Positions 34,593-43,685 are shown, numbered from the stretch's first letter. The stretch is 64,000 nt of DNA from Candidatus Cloacimonadota bacterium (GCA_020532085.1 JAJBAV010000002.1:62001-126000), one strand, 5' to 3'. A program made the numbers and translations. Notes: generated by a model from the sequence alone, not told the origin.

Positions 34593-35531
34593 ATGCCTTC
34601 ACGCTCCTCCGCTCATCTGCTCACCTTTCTGGCCATCCTGTTCTGGTCCACCATCGAACTGGGCAGCAAAGCCCTCGGCCCCGGCGTTTCGCCCTATCCG
34701 CTCACGGCCTGGCGGTTTTTGATCGGCGGGCTGGTGATCCTCCCCTTTGCCCTGCGGTCGCTGAAGGCCGCTCCACGCCGGCCGCGGCCCGCGGACCTCG
34801 GCCAAATGGTGCTGCTGGGCGTGCTCAACGTCTGCGTGAGCATGCTATTCCTGCAGATGTCGGTTTACTACGGCAAAGCTTCGGTGAGCGCCGTGCTGGT
34901 GAGTTCCAACCCCCTCTTCGTGAGCCTCTTCGCCCTCCTTCTCCTGCGGGAAAGGCTCTTCCTGTCCCAGCTTCTGGGCCTCGGGCTGGCTTTGGGCGGG
35001 ATCGCCCTGCTCATCCTCGGCGAAGGCGATTTCGGCAGCGCCAGATACCTGAACCTCCCGCTCAGCATCGTGTTTGGGCTGGGATGTTCACTCACCTTCG
35101 GGCTCTACACCGTGCTCACCAAACGCCTCATCCAAAGCCATGGCAACCCGCTCACCAACAGCGTTTCCTTCCTCGGCGGGGCGGCCGTCCTCTTCCTATA
35201 CAGCGCCGTGGCCGGCAAACCGCTGCTCATCCCCCATTCCATCAGCTCGGCGGCCATCATGCTATACCTCGGCGCTATCGTTTCCGGCTTGGCTTACCTG
35301 ATGTTCTTCGAGGGCATGAAACGCCTCGGCGCCGCCCCGGCCTCCATGTATTTCTTCCTCAAGCCCGTCCTTGCCTCCCTGCTGGCGGTGCTCCTACTCC
35401 GCGAAACCCTCGCCCCCCTCCAGCTCGCGGCCATCCTCGTGATCGTGGCTGGACTCACCCTCTCGCGTCTGCTGAAACGCCCCCAAAACACGCTGGAGTC
35501 GAGCGGCGCGGGAGCATCGACTACAGCATAG
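34593..35531 (+). CDS. EamA/DMT-family inner-membrane transporter
   Basis: 312 aa with ten predicted helices in two EamA repeats (about 8-140 and 152-292), the layout of drug/metabolite exporters. Typical pieces are WSTIELGSKALGPGVSPYPL and WRFLIGGLVILPFAL, SVSAVLVSSNPLFVSLFALL at the end of repeat one, and LGAAPASMYFFLKPVLASLL with a last helix in repeat two. The first helix begins a few residues after the ATG. It is separated from the upstream gene by a terminator. No substrate can be inferred. The coding region ends in a repeat-rich gene-free area. Confidence 0.92.
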   Translation: MPSRSSAHLLTFLAILFWSTIELGSKALGPGVSPYPLTAWRFLIGGLVILPFALRSLKAAPRRPRPADLGQMVLLGVLNVCVSMLFLQMSVYYGKASVSAVLVSSNPLFVSLFALLLLRERLFLSQLLGLGLALGGIALLILGEGDFGSARYLNLPLSIVFGLGCSLTFGLYTVLTKRLIQSHGNPLTNSVSFLGGAAVLFLYSAVAGKPLLIPHSISSAAIMLYLGAIVSGLAYLMFFEGMKRLGAAPASMYFFLKPVLASLLAVLLLRETLAPLQLAAILVIVAGLTLSRLLKRPQNTLESSGAGASTTA

Positions 35532-36048
35532 CATCCATCCCCCAACGTCATTCCGGGCCTGACCCGGAATCCAGAAACAACCATCTCTTACCCCCGGACG
35601 CACCCGGAAGGTCGACGTCCTCGTCGACCAAGGCACGGCTTCGACAACAGCATAGCTGGGTACTCGCATTTTCATACGGATTTACGGATTGAACGGATTT
35701 ACGGATTGAAACATCAGCTTCCCGCTGGCGTCGAGAGACGCAGGACCATCGACGCCAGCAGATCCCCCCAACAATCCTTCCCCGAGGCCTGTCGTCCATG
35801 CTCGCTGCGTTCGCTGTGAGCAGACCAACCACCACCTTTTCCTCTTCTCTCCGTGTCTCCGTGCCTCAGTGTTGGATTATGCTGTTTTGCGTTACGCCGA
35901 TGATCTCAGCCTGGGGTCTGGCCTGTTCACATCTCAGGAACAACCCATTAACATCCCATTGCGGCAGTGGGAAGTAAACGAGTTGTTAAGGGGATGTTTG
36001 CCGGATACGCGAAAGATTCCCTCTACTAATAGTGGGTAACAAAACAGG

Positions 36049-36348
36049 GATTCGTCACGGAAAAACGCGAAAAAAGGGAAAATGGGGTCAGAAAAAAAGA
36101 GAATAATAGAACGCGGATTACGCGGATGATTATGATTTACGCGGATTGAATGGAACGCGGATGACAGGATCGACAGGATCAATGGGATTTATAAAAACAG
36201 AGAGACAGAGGGACAGAGTTATGTACCATAAGCTTCAGCTTGTTGGGTGCCCGAGATTTATCTCGAGGCACGAAGGATTGGTCACGGAAAAACGCGGAAA
36301 AAGAGAAAATGGGATCAGAAAAAAAGAGAATAATAGGAACGCGGATGA
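36049..36348. repeat. Direct repeat of about 65 bp, two copies 230 bp apart
   Basis: Copies at about 36054-36118 and 36283-36348 share GTCACGGAAAAACGCG, then a purine-rich run AAAAAAAGAGAATAATAG and ACGCGGAT, with few differences. A further word, ACGCGGATGACAGGATCGAC, follows at 36153 and 36341. Confidence 0.8.
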
Positions 36349-37104
36349 CAGGATCGACAGGATCAGCAGGATAAAATGAGGGATGTGGACGTTTGTCATT
36401 CCGGGGAGGCGTGCGCCAGCACGCGGGGCTGGAAGGTTAACGTCCCCGTTAACCCCGCTCCGGTGTAGCGATCCTTTTGCCCTTTCACAAAGCCCTGCGG
36501 GCTTTTGGTCGACCTGGAGGTCGACCTTCCGGGGGTTTTATACTAGATGGCTCTGCCGCGGTGTCATTCCGGGGAGGCGTGCGCCAGCACGCGGGGTCCC
36601 GGAATCCAGGCGGTCCGGGAAATGCCCTGGGAGGGTGTCGATTCAGACTGCGTCTGGATCGATCCCGCTTCATACTTGGTCTGGGATGGGCTATTCCCGC
36701 AAGGGGTTGATTCCGGGGCCCATGTCGCTGACGCGACTTCCCCGGAATGACAGTTTGGGGCGGGTGGTTGGCAGAGAAGAGCCTCGCAGAGGCGGCAGAA
36801 CGATAGCGACGGCGCGGAGCGAAGCGTAGCCCCTCGTATATGGCCACAAAAAAGCCTCGCAGAGGCGACAGAACAGGTGATTTGGGGTATGTCGCCCACA
36901 AGGGGCTCAGATATTGGATTTGGTACTGGTTCGAGGGGTTGCGTTCCCACCCCACGGCATCGCTTCGCTCCTCCGCGGGGGCCCCGGTCACTTCACACCC
37001 TCGCTATCGTTCTGGCGCCCTCAAGGGGCTGGATTCCGAACATACGTCATCCCGGACGTCACCGAGCCCGCGAGGTGACATTGATCCGGGATCCATAACG
37101 AGAC

Positions 37105-37201
37105 AAGAACTGGATTCCGGGGCCCCCACCCCGGAATGACACGGCGGGGCCGGGTGAAGGTTGTTTCTGGATTCCGGGGCCCCCACCCCGGAATGACACG
37201 A
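37105..37201. repeat. Direct repeat pair of about 35 bp (CTGGATTCCGGGGCCCCCAC)
   Basis: The word CTGGATTCCGGGGCCCCCAC followed by CCCGGAATGACACG occurs at about 37110-37143 and 37170-37203. Each copy contains a CATTCCGGGG dyad. It belongs to the GTCATTCCGGGG family of the preceding region. Confidence 0.75.
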
Positions 37202-37237
37202 ACCGGCACGAATTACTTTTCCAAATACTCTACCTAC

Positions 37238-37560
37238 TGCAGTTGGTATAAAGTTGGTATAAGCACCTGAAACTCTTTATGGGACTGCATTACAGGGAGT
37301 TCTTTCACAAATTGGGGCTCTCTTATATATCTGGGAGGGGGTGGCACCTAGTGCAGGGGATAGCATATGCTAACTATATACATAATATATAGATATAAAT
37401 ATATAATATATAATGATTATATATTATATTATTACTTTGGCTACCCTATCATTTCCATGTAATAGAGGGGGGTGAATTGTGAAAGAATAGGCCTGTATCC
37501 CTTACGCAGAAAGGATAACAGGGCATTATACCAACTTTATACCAACTGCAGTTGGTATAA
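37238..37560. repeat. AT-rich inverted-repeat element with five TTGGTATAA words
   Basis: 37238-37262 is the exact reverse complement of 37526-37550 (25 bp, TGCAGTTGGTATAA and a second GTTGGTATAA). Inside is another imperfect dyad, TTCTTTCACAAATTG (about 37300) against GAATTGTGAAAGAAT (about 37474). A very AT-rich core (37370-37435) is dominated by ATATATA words. A 24-bp palindrome centred on CTGCAG closes the right end (37537-37560). The repeats resemble iterons around an unwinding element, or a MITE. Confidence 0.8.
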
Positions 37561-37564
37561 AAAA

Positions 37565-37586
37565 AGGGAGGGTTTCCCCTCCCTGT
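37565..37586 (-). terminator. Intrinsic terminator downstream of the 110-aa gene
   Basis: On the minus strand GGGAGGG-gaaa-CCCTCCC is followed by seven T. It lies 7 bp past the stop at 37593. Confidence 0.85.
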
Positions 37587-37592
37587 TCTTAT

Positions 37593-37925
37593 TTAATTAC
37601 ACCACGAGTTCTTGATTAAGTCAGACAGTAAGTGGGCTTTGCCTGATCTGCCATTGTTCATTTTGTATGCTTCAACGGTTATCGCCTCCCTCTCAAGAAG
37701 GCAGGATATGCACTCGTTGAATTCCCTCTTCTTCATATGGCTTGAATTGAGCAGGGTTGAATGCAGCGCTTTGCCGCTGTATTTGTTCACGAGGATCTCA
37801 ACTATCTTCCTCTCTCCGGACAGCTTATCCTGCTCGCTTACGATCTCCAGGAAGGGGATGGTGTTGGCAACGTAGAAATCGCAGAGGTAGAGGCATTGGG
37901 CGGCGAAAGTATTCCTGGCAAACAC
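37593..37925 (-). CDS. Small protein, possibly the C-terminal remnant of a phage/plasmid primase-helicase-type protein
   Basis: 110 aa. RNTFAAQCLYLCDFYVANTI is helical and resembles the segment before the C-terminal winged helix of DUF3987-type primase/helicase proteins. The rest (ERKIVEILVNKYSGKALHST, KREFNECISCLLEREAITVE) looks like a winged helix. There is no ATPase or primase core and an in-frame TAA two codons upstream, so it is a remnant or a small stand-alone winged-helix protein. No clear RBS was seen. A proper terminator follows. AT-richer codon use and the neighbouring inverted-repeat element suggest it arrived with a mobile replicon. The family call is tentative. Confidence 0.4.
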   Translation of the reverse strand: MFARNTFAAQCLYLCDFYVANTIPFLEIVSEQDKLSGERKIVEILVNKYSGKALHSTLLNSSHMKKREFNECISCLLEREAITVEAYKMNNGRSGKAHLLSDLIKNSWCN

Positions 37926-38068
37926 ATCAGTTGTTACCCACTATATATGGGGGGATCAACATAAACGGATGCTGGCATGCGGCGGAGGAGGCGGTGCGGG
38001 AATGAGCCGGATTTAGGTACATCTTCCATTTTCCAAGAACTCCAACCCCTTTCTCCCTTGCCAGGTGT

Positions 38069-39874
38069 TCATTCGTTTCGGATGGTGGCAGTGGCTCCGC
38101 GTCTGGGCCTTGTCCGCCAGTCGTGCTTCACATAGAGGGTGAAGAGGGGGATGTCCATGCTTATGAAAGCGCCTATGCGCAGGGCGTTTTTAGCGGACAC
38201 GGTGGAATCGCTGGTGAGCTTGCGGAGTTCGGGGGTGAGTTGCATGCCCAGGCCCAGGGTCACGGGGTGGCTCTTTTGCTGGAGGAGGAGGTACAAGCCC
38301 GGGGAGACGAGCTGTTTCCAACCGATCTGGGGTGAATTGGCATAGGAGGCGTCGGTGGCGGAAAAGCGGTAGGTGGCCACGGCGCCGAGGTCGAAAGCGG
38401 AGATGAAGATGCCCCGCAGTCCGGCGATGCCTGTTCCCCAGTTGATTTCGAGCCCGATGGGGCAGGCGAGGCCGCCCACGGCTTTGGAATCGCGGATATC
38501 GCCGCTGAGGGTTTCCGCTCCGCCGGCCAGGCCGGGATAGGAATTGAGGGCCACGGTGAAGCTGGCCTGGCGTTTGTAGGCATAGCTGCCCACGGGCTCG
38601 AGCACGGAGTTCATGAGGTCGCGGTAGTTCACATTGTCTGCTTCACCGGTGAGGGCGAGGGTGGAGATCAGGTTCATGAAGCGGCTCTGGGAGGCGGTTA
38701 CCAGGCCTTGTTCGCGGGCAATGTCCACAGAACTGGTGAGCACGGAGTTCAGCAGCGGTTTGTATTCATGGGAGTCGATGAGGCGGGCCAATCCCACGAT
38801 CTCGAAGCGGTGGCGGGTGAAGAGGCGGTAGTAATCGTTCCAGTCGTTCTGGGAAGGCGGGATGAGGTTCGAGCACTGCACCAGCAGCTTGTCGGCGGTG
38901 GAAAGATAGAGGCCCAGCCAATCCTCGGAATCCATTTCCCCGGTCCTGGCGGCGGGATCGAGGGCGGCAAAGAATTCAGAGACCGTGGCGCAGGAATCCA
39001 GATAATAGCGCAGATTGGCCTCGGTAACGCGCAGGGAATCGCCGTTGAGGTGGAGGTTATGATAATCCCGGGCGATGGTTTGCAGATAGATCTCTTTCCA
39101 GCCGGGCTCATAGAGGCGCTCCCGGAGCTCCGGCAGGGCCAGTTCGCCCTCGGCGTTGAGCATGTTCTTGGCGATGAGCCCGATGAGGCGAAAAAGCTGG
39201 GAACGCTGGGTCTGGCTGGCGGTGGAGACGAGGATGAATTCGTCCAGATTGCTCACGTTGTGGTAGGTGTAAGCGTCGTCGAGGAGGTCCCTCAGCTCGC
39301 GCAGCACAGAGATCTCCGCGGGCGGGACGTTCCCGGCCTCATCCAGCAGTTCCACGGAATAGCTGAGCACCCCCAGCGGGGCTTCCTGCAGGTCGCGGTC
39401 GATGGCGGATTTCCAGAGGTCGTAGGTGGAAAGGAAACTGGCGGAATCGATGCTGGTGAGCAACCTGGAAAGATGGGGGAACAGATGCCGGTAATCCGAG
39501 ACCAGCAGTTCGTCGCGCCATTGGGAGACGGTGGAAATGAAAAGCTGCTGCTTGAAGCGCAGCAATATGGTGTCCATCAGGCTGTAGATGAGCTTGGTGG
39601 TGGTGTCGGACAGGGGGTTGAGCGACGGCATGGACAACTGGAGCTGTTCCGCCTGGGGATAAGCGTAGTAGCCGCCGGGAGCTCCGGGAAGGCGGGGAAC
39701 GACGTCCGTTTCGGATTTCCAGCCGCCGCTGGCTTCCTCCTCTTCGGCCATATAATCGAGCAGCCATTCGGCATAGAGCCGGTCGGTCTCCACCAGGGCG
39801 CTGGTATAGCCGATGGCGGCCAGGGGCGCAACGCTAAGGAGCATGGTAAACACTGTGATCACAAAGGTCTTCAT
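38069..39874 (-). CDS. Exported protein of unknown function, possible C-terminal beta-barrel
   Basis: 601 aa from the ATG at 39874, which has GGGAG 7 nt upstream; a longer frame to 39922 lacks such a site. Signal peptide KTFVITVFTMLLSVAPLAA. The middle (80-430) is mostly helical, with many Leu/Asp/Ser-rich segments (YRHLFPHLSRLLTSIDSASF, ISVLRELRDLLDDAYTYHN). The last 150 residues alternate polar and hydrophobic positions (QASFTVALNSYPGLAGGAET, IGLEINWGTGIAGLRGIFIS) and could be a small outer-membrane barrel. I recognise no family. No sorting domain. TTGACG at 39958-39953 is a possible -35. Confidence 0.75.
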   Translation of the reverse strand: MKTFVITVFTMLLSVAPLAAIGYTSALVETDRLYAEWLLDYMAEEEEASGGWKSETDVVPRLPGAPGGYYAYPQAEQLQLSMPSLNPLSDTTTKLIYSLMDTILLRFKQQLFISTVSQWRDELLVSDYRHLFPHLSRLLTSIDSASFLSTYDLWKSAIDRDLQEAPLGVLSYSVELLDEAGNVPPAEISVLRELRDLLDDAYTYHNVSNLDEFILVSTASQTQRSQLFRLIGLIAKNMLNAEGELALPELRERLYEPGWKEIYLQTIARDYHNLHLNGDSLRVTEANLRYYLDSCATVSEFFAALDPAARTGEMDSEDWLGLYLSTADKLLVQCSNLIPPSQNDWNDYYRLFTRHRFEIVGLARLIDSHEYKPLLNSVLTSSVDIAREQGLVTASQSRFMNLISTLALTGEADNVNYRDLMNSVLEPVGSYAYKRQASFTVALNSYPGLAGGAETLSGDIRDSKAVGGLACPIGLEINWGTGIAGLRGIFISAFDLGAVATYRFSATDASYANSPQIGWKQLVSPGLYLLLQQKSHPVTLGLGMQLTPELRKLTSDSTVSAKNALRIGAFISMDIPLFTLYVKHDWRTRPRRGATATIRNE

Positions 39875-40307
39875 TTTGTCTCCCTGTATCAGCTTCGTGT
39901 TTTGGGTGCCTGGATATTCCAAGCGGAAGCAGATTCACGGCGGGGAAGTTTTCGTCAAGGGATTTGTTCGGTTAGGAAACTTTGCATGAAGTAAACACAG
40001 AGACACGGAGACACGGAGACACAGAGGACTGAGAAGTAATGGCTCAGCGATGATGGGGACAAAAGAGAGGGTTCACGCAGATTTCGCGGAAGAAAACGCG
40101 GATCAACGCAGATGAAAAGATAAGGCTCAAGTTCACTTATGGTGGGGAAACCCGGGTGGTCCTGTCCGCCCTGCCAGGTTCGAACCGCGTGGCGCATGAT
40201 GCCAATCATGCGGAAGGCCGGGACGTAGCATTGGAACGCTGCGCTACGGCTGGCGCAACCTCCATAAGACTTGGATTTCAGCGTGCGCTAAAATGACAAA
40301 GCTGTGA
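39875..40307. other. Gene-free intergenic region with repeat words
   Basis: It contains ACACAGAGACACGGAGACAC at about 39993-40022 and ACGCGGATCAACGCAGATGA near 40096, words also related to those at 36100-36370. A GC-rich stretch (40160-40280) includes hairpin CGCATGA/TCATGCG and TTCGAA; it looks tRNA-like at first but does not fold as a tRNA. Confidence 0.5.
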
Positions 40308-40961
40308 CTATTTTGGCGGCATCAGGGTGAGCGTGGCCTGCTGCGAAACCTGATCCTGGAAATAGGCGGTGAAGCCCCAGGTGACGGTTTGGCTGTGGTT
40401 ATAGCCCAGATCGGTCCACTCGGTGGCGGAGCCTGGCAGCGCGGCCAGATGGGCTGTCCACTGCTCGCCGGAGAGGCGTTTGGCCACCACGATGCTGTCG
40501 GCCCAGGCGGCTTTGTTCAGCCAAAACAGGCGCACGCGGTTGGGTTGGCTCCAGCTGTAATCATTATCCAGATCGGCGGGCGCGGGGAGGTAACAATTGT
40601 ACTGCTGCTGTTCCTCCACCGATTCCTGCTCGCCCTTGAAGGCGTAAACCTTGTAATAGTAAACCTTGCCCAGCTGCGCGGTGGTGTCCACCACGGTGGT
40701 GGCGTTGGCCGCCACGCTTTGGATCTTGCGTTCCCAGGCACCGTCCCAGAGCTTGCGGTCCACGAAAAAACCGTCTTCATCCGGGAAATTCTCCGCCCAG
40801 TTGAGGCGGACCTCTGTGGGGCCCAGAAGCTCGAAAGTGACTTCGGAAACAGTTCCGCCGGTGTAGGGCAGTGGATCATCCCCATCGGGGTTGAGAAGGT
40901 CGCAGGAGGCCAGAACGAGCAGCAGCAAGCCTCCCAAGAGCAGCAATGACAATCGGCGCAT
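40308..40961 (-). CDS. Lipoprotein with two fibronectin-III-like domains
   Basis: 217 aa. LLLLGGLLLLVLASC ends in a clear lipobox (Cys about 20). Residues 38-118 read as an FN3-like domain (VTFELLGPTEVRLNWAENFP, ATTVVDTTAQLGKVYYYKVY) and 125-213 as a second, more divergent one (YSWSQPNRVRLFWLNKAAWA, TVTWGFTAYFQDQV). FN3 modules of this type mediate protein or glycan contacts at the envelope. The gene stands alone on the minus strand. TTGACA is at 41019-41014 with ATAGCT 17 bp downstream. Function unknown. Confidence 0.82.
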   Translation of the reverse strand: MRRLSLLLLGGLLLLVLASCDLLNPDGDDPLPYTGGTVSEVTFELLGPTEVRLNWAENFPDEDGFFVDRKLWDGAWERKIQSVAANATTVVDTTAQLGKVYYYKVYAFKGEQESVEEQQQYNCYLPAPADLDNDYSWSQPNRVRLFWLNKAAWADSIVVAKRLSGEQWTAHLAALPGSATEWTDLGYNHSQTVTWGFTAYFQDQVSQQATLTLMPPK

Positions 40962-41111
40962 GTAAAACTCCTGAACTGATTATGCGCTGAAGCTATTTCG
41001 CAACCGCTCTTCCTGTCAAGATATTTCCACCTCGTAGTTTCGGAAGGGCTGGGCAAGCCTGTTCACCAGCGGCTGATTTGCAGATCTGGATGTTATTCCG
41101 CCACATGTGGT

Positions 41112-41185
41112 GTGGCATAAAATCTACAAAATATGTAAATTAACTGAAGAAATACCTTGACACTATTTTGTGGGAAGTGCATAAT
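41112..41185 (+). promoter_or_regulatory. Promoter with upstream dyad for the lipoprotein/beta-barrel pair
   Basis: TTGACA (41157-41162), 17-bp spacer, CATAAT (41180-41185): the best sigma-70-like promoter in the window. A dyad TGTGG-N8-CTACA starts about 46 bp upstream of the -35. The same dyad at the same distance precedes the gene at 53741. Confidence 0.65.
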
Positions 41186-41336
41186 AACCCTGTATGATTC
41201 GCTGGGGCTGGAAACTCGCATCAGATAAAGCTTTGATGAATACAGCGGGGGACTTGGCCGCGGCGGTGCATGGATCCGGACTGGCAGCGCTGGCTAGGCT
41301 GGCGCGGGACCAGTGGCAGACAGAGCGGGAGGTGAC

Positions 41337-42944
41337 ATGCGCCTGTCCAAGATACTATTCCGCCTGCTGGCGGTCATCCTGACAGCCAGCTTGATCAATT
41401 CCTGTGTTCATCATGGCTGGTTTGAGCAGCCCATCAGCCATCCGCCCAAATTCAGCGGGAAAATGCTGCAATTGATCTACCCCGACAATCTGCATGAACA
41501 CACTTTCATGACCAAGATCGAGTTTGACGGCACCACGCTGAAGGGCACCGCTTTTAAGGGAGGTAACGAGCAATACGCCCAGGAAAAGAACATGATCCGG
41601 GCCTATCTGCAACCGGAGGCGGCTTTTCCAGACTCGCTGCCCTCGGAATTCGCGCTGCCCATCTCGCAGATCAGCAAACTGGAAGTGTATGACCTCGATC
41701 TGGGGAGATCGGTTTTCAACTCCACCCTGGTGGGCCTGGGTGTGGCCGGTGTGATCTACGCCCTGGTATTTGTGTTGGCCATTCTGTTTGTGATCGCGGC
41801 ATTATCAAGCTCCTGTCCCTTTGTTCACGCCTATGACGGCGAGGGCTATGCCTTCGAGGGGGAGATCTACGGTGGGGCCGTGTTTCCCAGCCTGGAACGC
41901 GAGGACTGGCTCGCCCTGCCCAGCCTGCGGTCGCAGGACGGTCTGTATCTGCTCAAGCTGGCCAATGAAGCCCGGGAGATCCAGCATACGAACCTGGCTG
42001 AGCTGCAGGTGGTGGACCATCCCCAAGGCACCAAACTTCTGGCCGATCAGGCGGGGAACTTCCACACCATCGGACCAGCCGCCCAGCCGCTGGCCGCGTT
42101 GTCTCTGGCATATAACAACGTTCTGCCCCTGCTGAGTGAAAGGGATGAAGCCAGATTCATGGGAGAAAATTTGCTGAGCAAGGACATGAACGTGGACGGC
42201 GTGGAACTGAGTTTTGCCAACGAGAGCCACGTGAGCTCTGCGAAACTGGTCTTGCGAGGCAGGAACTCCTTCTGGCTGGAGTACACCATCGGCGAGGGTT
42301 TGGATTTGTTCGGCGACAGCTATGACAGCTGGTACGAATCGCGGCAGGCCGGGGACTTTGCCCCCCAGTGGATCGCAGATCAAAACATCCCCCTGGCTGT
42401 GTACGTAAAACGTGACGGGGCCTGGCAACTGGCTGAGCGCATCCCCGCGCCAGGGCCCATGGCGGACCGGGATATGGTGGTGCCGCTGGACCTGCGGGGC
42501 ATCCGCGGCGATGAGATCGAAGTGAAGCTGGAATATGGCGCTGGATTTTGGTATATCGACTACGCGGGGTTGGACTTCTCGCCCGATCAGGAATTCCATC
42601 AGACCACCCTCAGGCTGGACAAAGCCACCGACCAGGATGGCCAGGATGTGAGCGGGATGCTGCTGAGCAGCGACGACAGCTATCTGGTCCAGCCCAGGAT
42701 CGGCGACACCACGCAATTGAGCTTCGCGGCGCCCGCGGCCCGGGAAGGCTGGGACAGGTCGGTATTCCTGCACAGCCAGGGTCATTACAAGATCATCCGC
42801 GAAAGCGGCGGGCTTCCCAGCCTGGCCAGAATAAACGCCATCAGGAAACCTGGCGGCCTCGGCAGATTCTCCCGGGAATTATTCCAGTCTCTGCTCGAAA
42901 GCAACCGGATCAACGCGTTTGCCGCCAGCACAGGAGGTGGGTGA
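41337..42944 (+). CDS. Predicted lipoprotein/membrane protein of unknown function
   Basis: 535 aa from the ATG at 41337 with GGGAGG just upstream. The leader LLAVILTASLINSC ends in a weak lipobox. A long hydrophobic helix lies at about 128-156 (LVGLGVAGVIYALVFVLAIL). After it, CPFVHAYDGEGYAFEGEIYG and LEREDWLALPSLRSQDGLYL open a long beta-rich region to about 480, including NESHVSSAKLVLRGRNSF and GAGFWYIDYAGLDFSPDQEF. I do not recognise a named family. The stop overlaps the next ATG by one base (TGATG), so it is coupled to a small beta-barrel protein. The promoter at 41157 gives a leader of about 145 nt. Confidence 0.78.
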   Translation: MRLSKILFRLLAVILTASLINSCVHHGWFEQPISHPPKFSGKMLQLIYPDNLHEHTFMTKIEFDGTTLKGTAFKGGNEQYAQEKNMIRAYLQPEAAFPDSLPSEFALPISQISKLEVYDLDLGRSVFNSTLVGLGVAGVIYALVFVLAILFVIAALSSSCPFVHAYDGEGYAFEGEIYGGAVFPSLEREDWLALPSLRSQDGLYLLKLANEAREIQHTNLAELQVVDHPQGTKLLADQAGNFHTIGPAAQPLAALSLAYNNVLPLLSERDEARFMGENLLSKDMNVDGVELSFANESHVSSAKLVLRGRNSFWLEYTIGEGLDLFGDSYDSWYESRQAGDFAPQWIADQNIPLAVYVKRDGAWQLAERIPAPGPMADRDMVVPLDLRGIRGDEIEVKLEYGAGFWYIDYAGLDFSPDQEFHQTTLRLDKATDQDGQDVSGMLLSSDDSYLVQPRIGDTTQLSFAAPAAREGWDRSVFLHSQGHYKIIRESGGLPSLARINAIRKPGGLGRFSRELFQSLLESNRINAFAASTGGG

Positions 42945-43657
42945 TGAACAGAGCATTAATCCTCATCTGCTTGAGCCTCGCAGCAGCGATCCCCTCTGTT
43001 GGCTTGCAGGCATTGGGCGAGGTGGGGATCTTCACCCTGGATTCCGCCATGACGCAGACACACTGGTGCCTGATCCGTGGCTCGGCGATCTCGACATATA
43101 TGATCATGGTCCCGTCCTCCTCGAGCAATAGTAATGTGGCTGGGTATCTTAGTGGCGTGATGTTGAGTTTCAAGGTCAATCCCAGGCTGGCGCTGGGAGG
43201 CAGCATACTGATCGGTGCCAATAATCTGGGCGGGGATCTGAACGCCAAAGTGCTGTGCTGGCAGGATGGCCCGCACCACCTGAATGTGAAGCCCAGCCTG
43301 ATCGCTTCGCAAGGCAAGGTGGAACAGGGATCCTACGCCACGGACCATTGCCAAGTCATGGGGTTCAGCCTCCCGGTGCTCTATTCGCTGGATACCTGGC
43401 GAAACCTGAGCCTGAACGCCTCGGCCGGGGTGAACTGCGAGTGGACGGATTTTTGGAGGACGGACACTGACTCCGGTGAGACCGTTTTGGAGTATGAGCT
43501 CTCACCGCTGTTGCACGGGCAGGTGAACATTAACGTGGAGGCCACATACGGTGTATTCTATCTGATCCCCGAGATCGGCATCTGCGTTGCCGACGGCAAG
43601 GACCAGGGGATCAAGATATTTGGCACATACGGTTTCGCCATCGGCATGAAATGGTAG
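42944..43657 (+). CDS. Probable small outer-membrane beta-barrel protein
   Basis: 237 aa. Signal peptide MNRALILICLSLAAAIPSVGL. From about 35 on, the chain alternates in short beta segments (GYLSGVMLSFKVNPRLALGG, HLNVKPSLIASQGKVEQGSY, LNINVEATYGVFY-like strands) and ends in GTYGFAIGMKW. The aromatic final residue is typical of outer-membrane barrels recognised by BamA. AGGAGG lies in the end of the previous gene. It is the second gene of a two-gene unit ended by a strong hairpin terminator. Function unknown. Confidence 0.78.
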   Translation: MNRALILICLSLAAAIPSVGLQALGEVGIFTLDSAMTQTHWCLIRGSAISTYMIMVPSSSSNSNVAGYLSGVMLSFKVNPRLALGGSILIGANNLGGDLNAKVLCWQDGPHHLNVKPSLIASQGKVEQGSYATDHCQVMGFSLPVLYSLDTWRNLSLNASAGVNCEWTDFWRTDTDSGETVLEYELSPLLHGQVNINVEATYGVFYLIPEIGICVADGKDQGIKIFGTYGFAIGMKW

Positions 43658-43685
43658 ACGCCGGGAATCGCTCCCGGCGTCTTTA
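43657..43685 (+). terminator. Intrinsic terminator of the lipoprotein/beta-barrel unit
   Basis: GACGCCGGGA and TCCCGGCGTC form a 10-bp stem with a short loop, followed by TTTAT. The stem begins at the last base of the stop codon. No T-tract on the other strand, so it acts rightward. Confidence 0.85.

Larger units (their letters stand above)
35532..37237. other. Gene-free region built of dispersed short repeats
   Basis: About 1.7 kb with no supported gene on either strand. It contains two adjacent copies of an 18-bp word (GGATTTACGGATTGAA) at about 35678-35710. It also has several blocks bounded by GTCATTCCGGGG and CCCCGGAATGAC (about 36396, 36562, 36737, 37125, 37187), and a CCTCGCTATCGTTCTG/CAGAACGATAGCG family (about 36796 and 36998) that recurs at 63160. 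Open frames here are low-complexity and overlap one another, so they are rejected. Confidence 0.6.

Noticed and set aside
36383-37209. Several overlapping open frames of 60-168 codons in the repeat region
   Set aside because: Both strands are open only because of GC-rich repeats; sequences are Arg/Pro/Ser-rich, have no RBS and repeat one another.
40150-40285. tRNA-like sequence on the minus strand (anticodon-like stem CGCATGA/TCATGCG, GGTTCGAACC loop)
   Set aside because: No acceptor stem can be formed at the right distance, the T stem does not pair and there is no CCA end; it is probably a repeat-derived hairpin.
41194-41382. 62-aa open frame right after the promoter at 41157
   Set aside because: No RBS and out of frame with the lipoprotein; more likely the leader of that mRNA.
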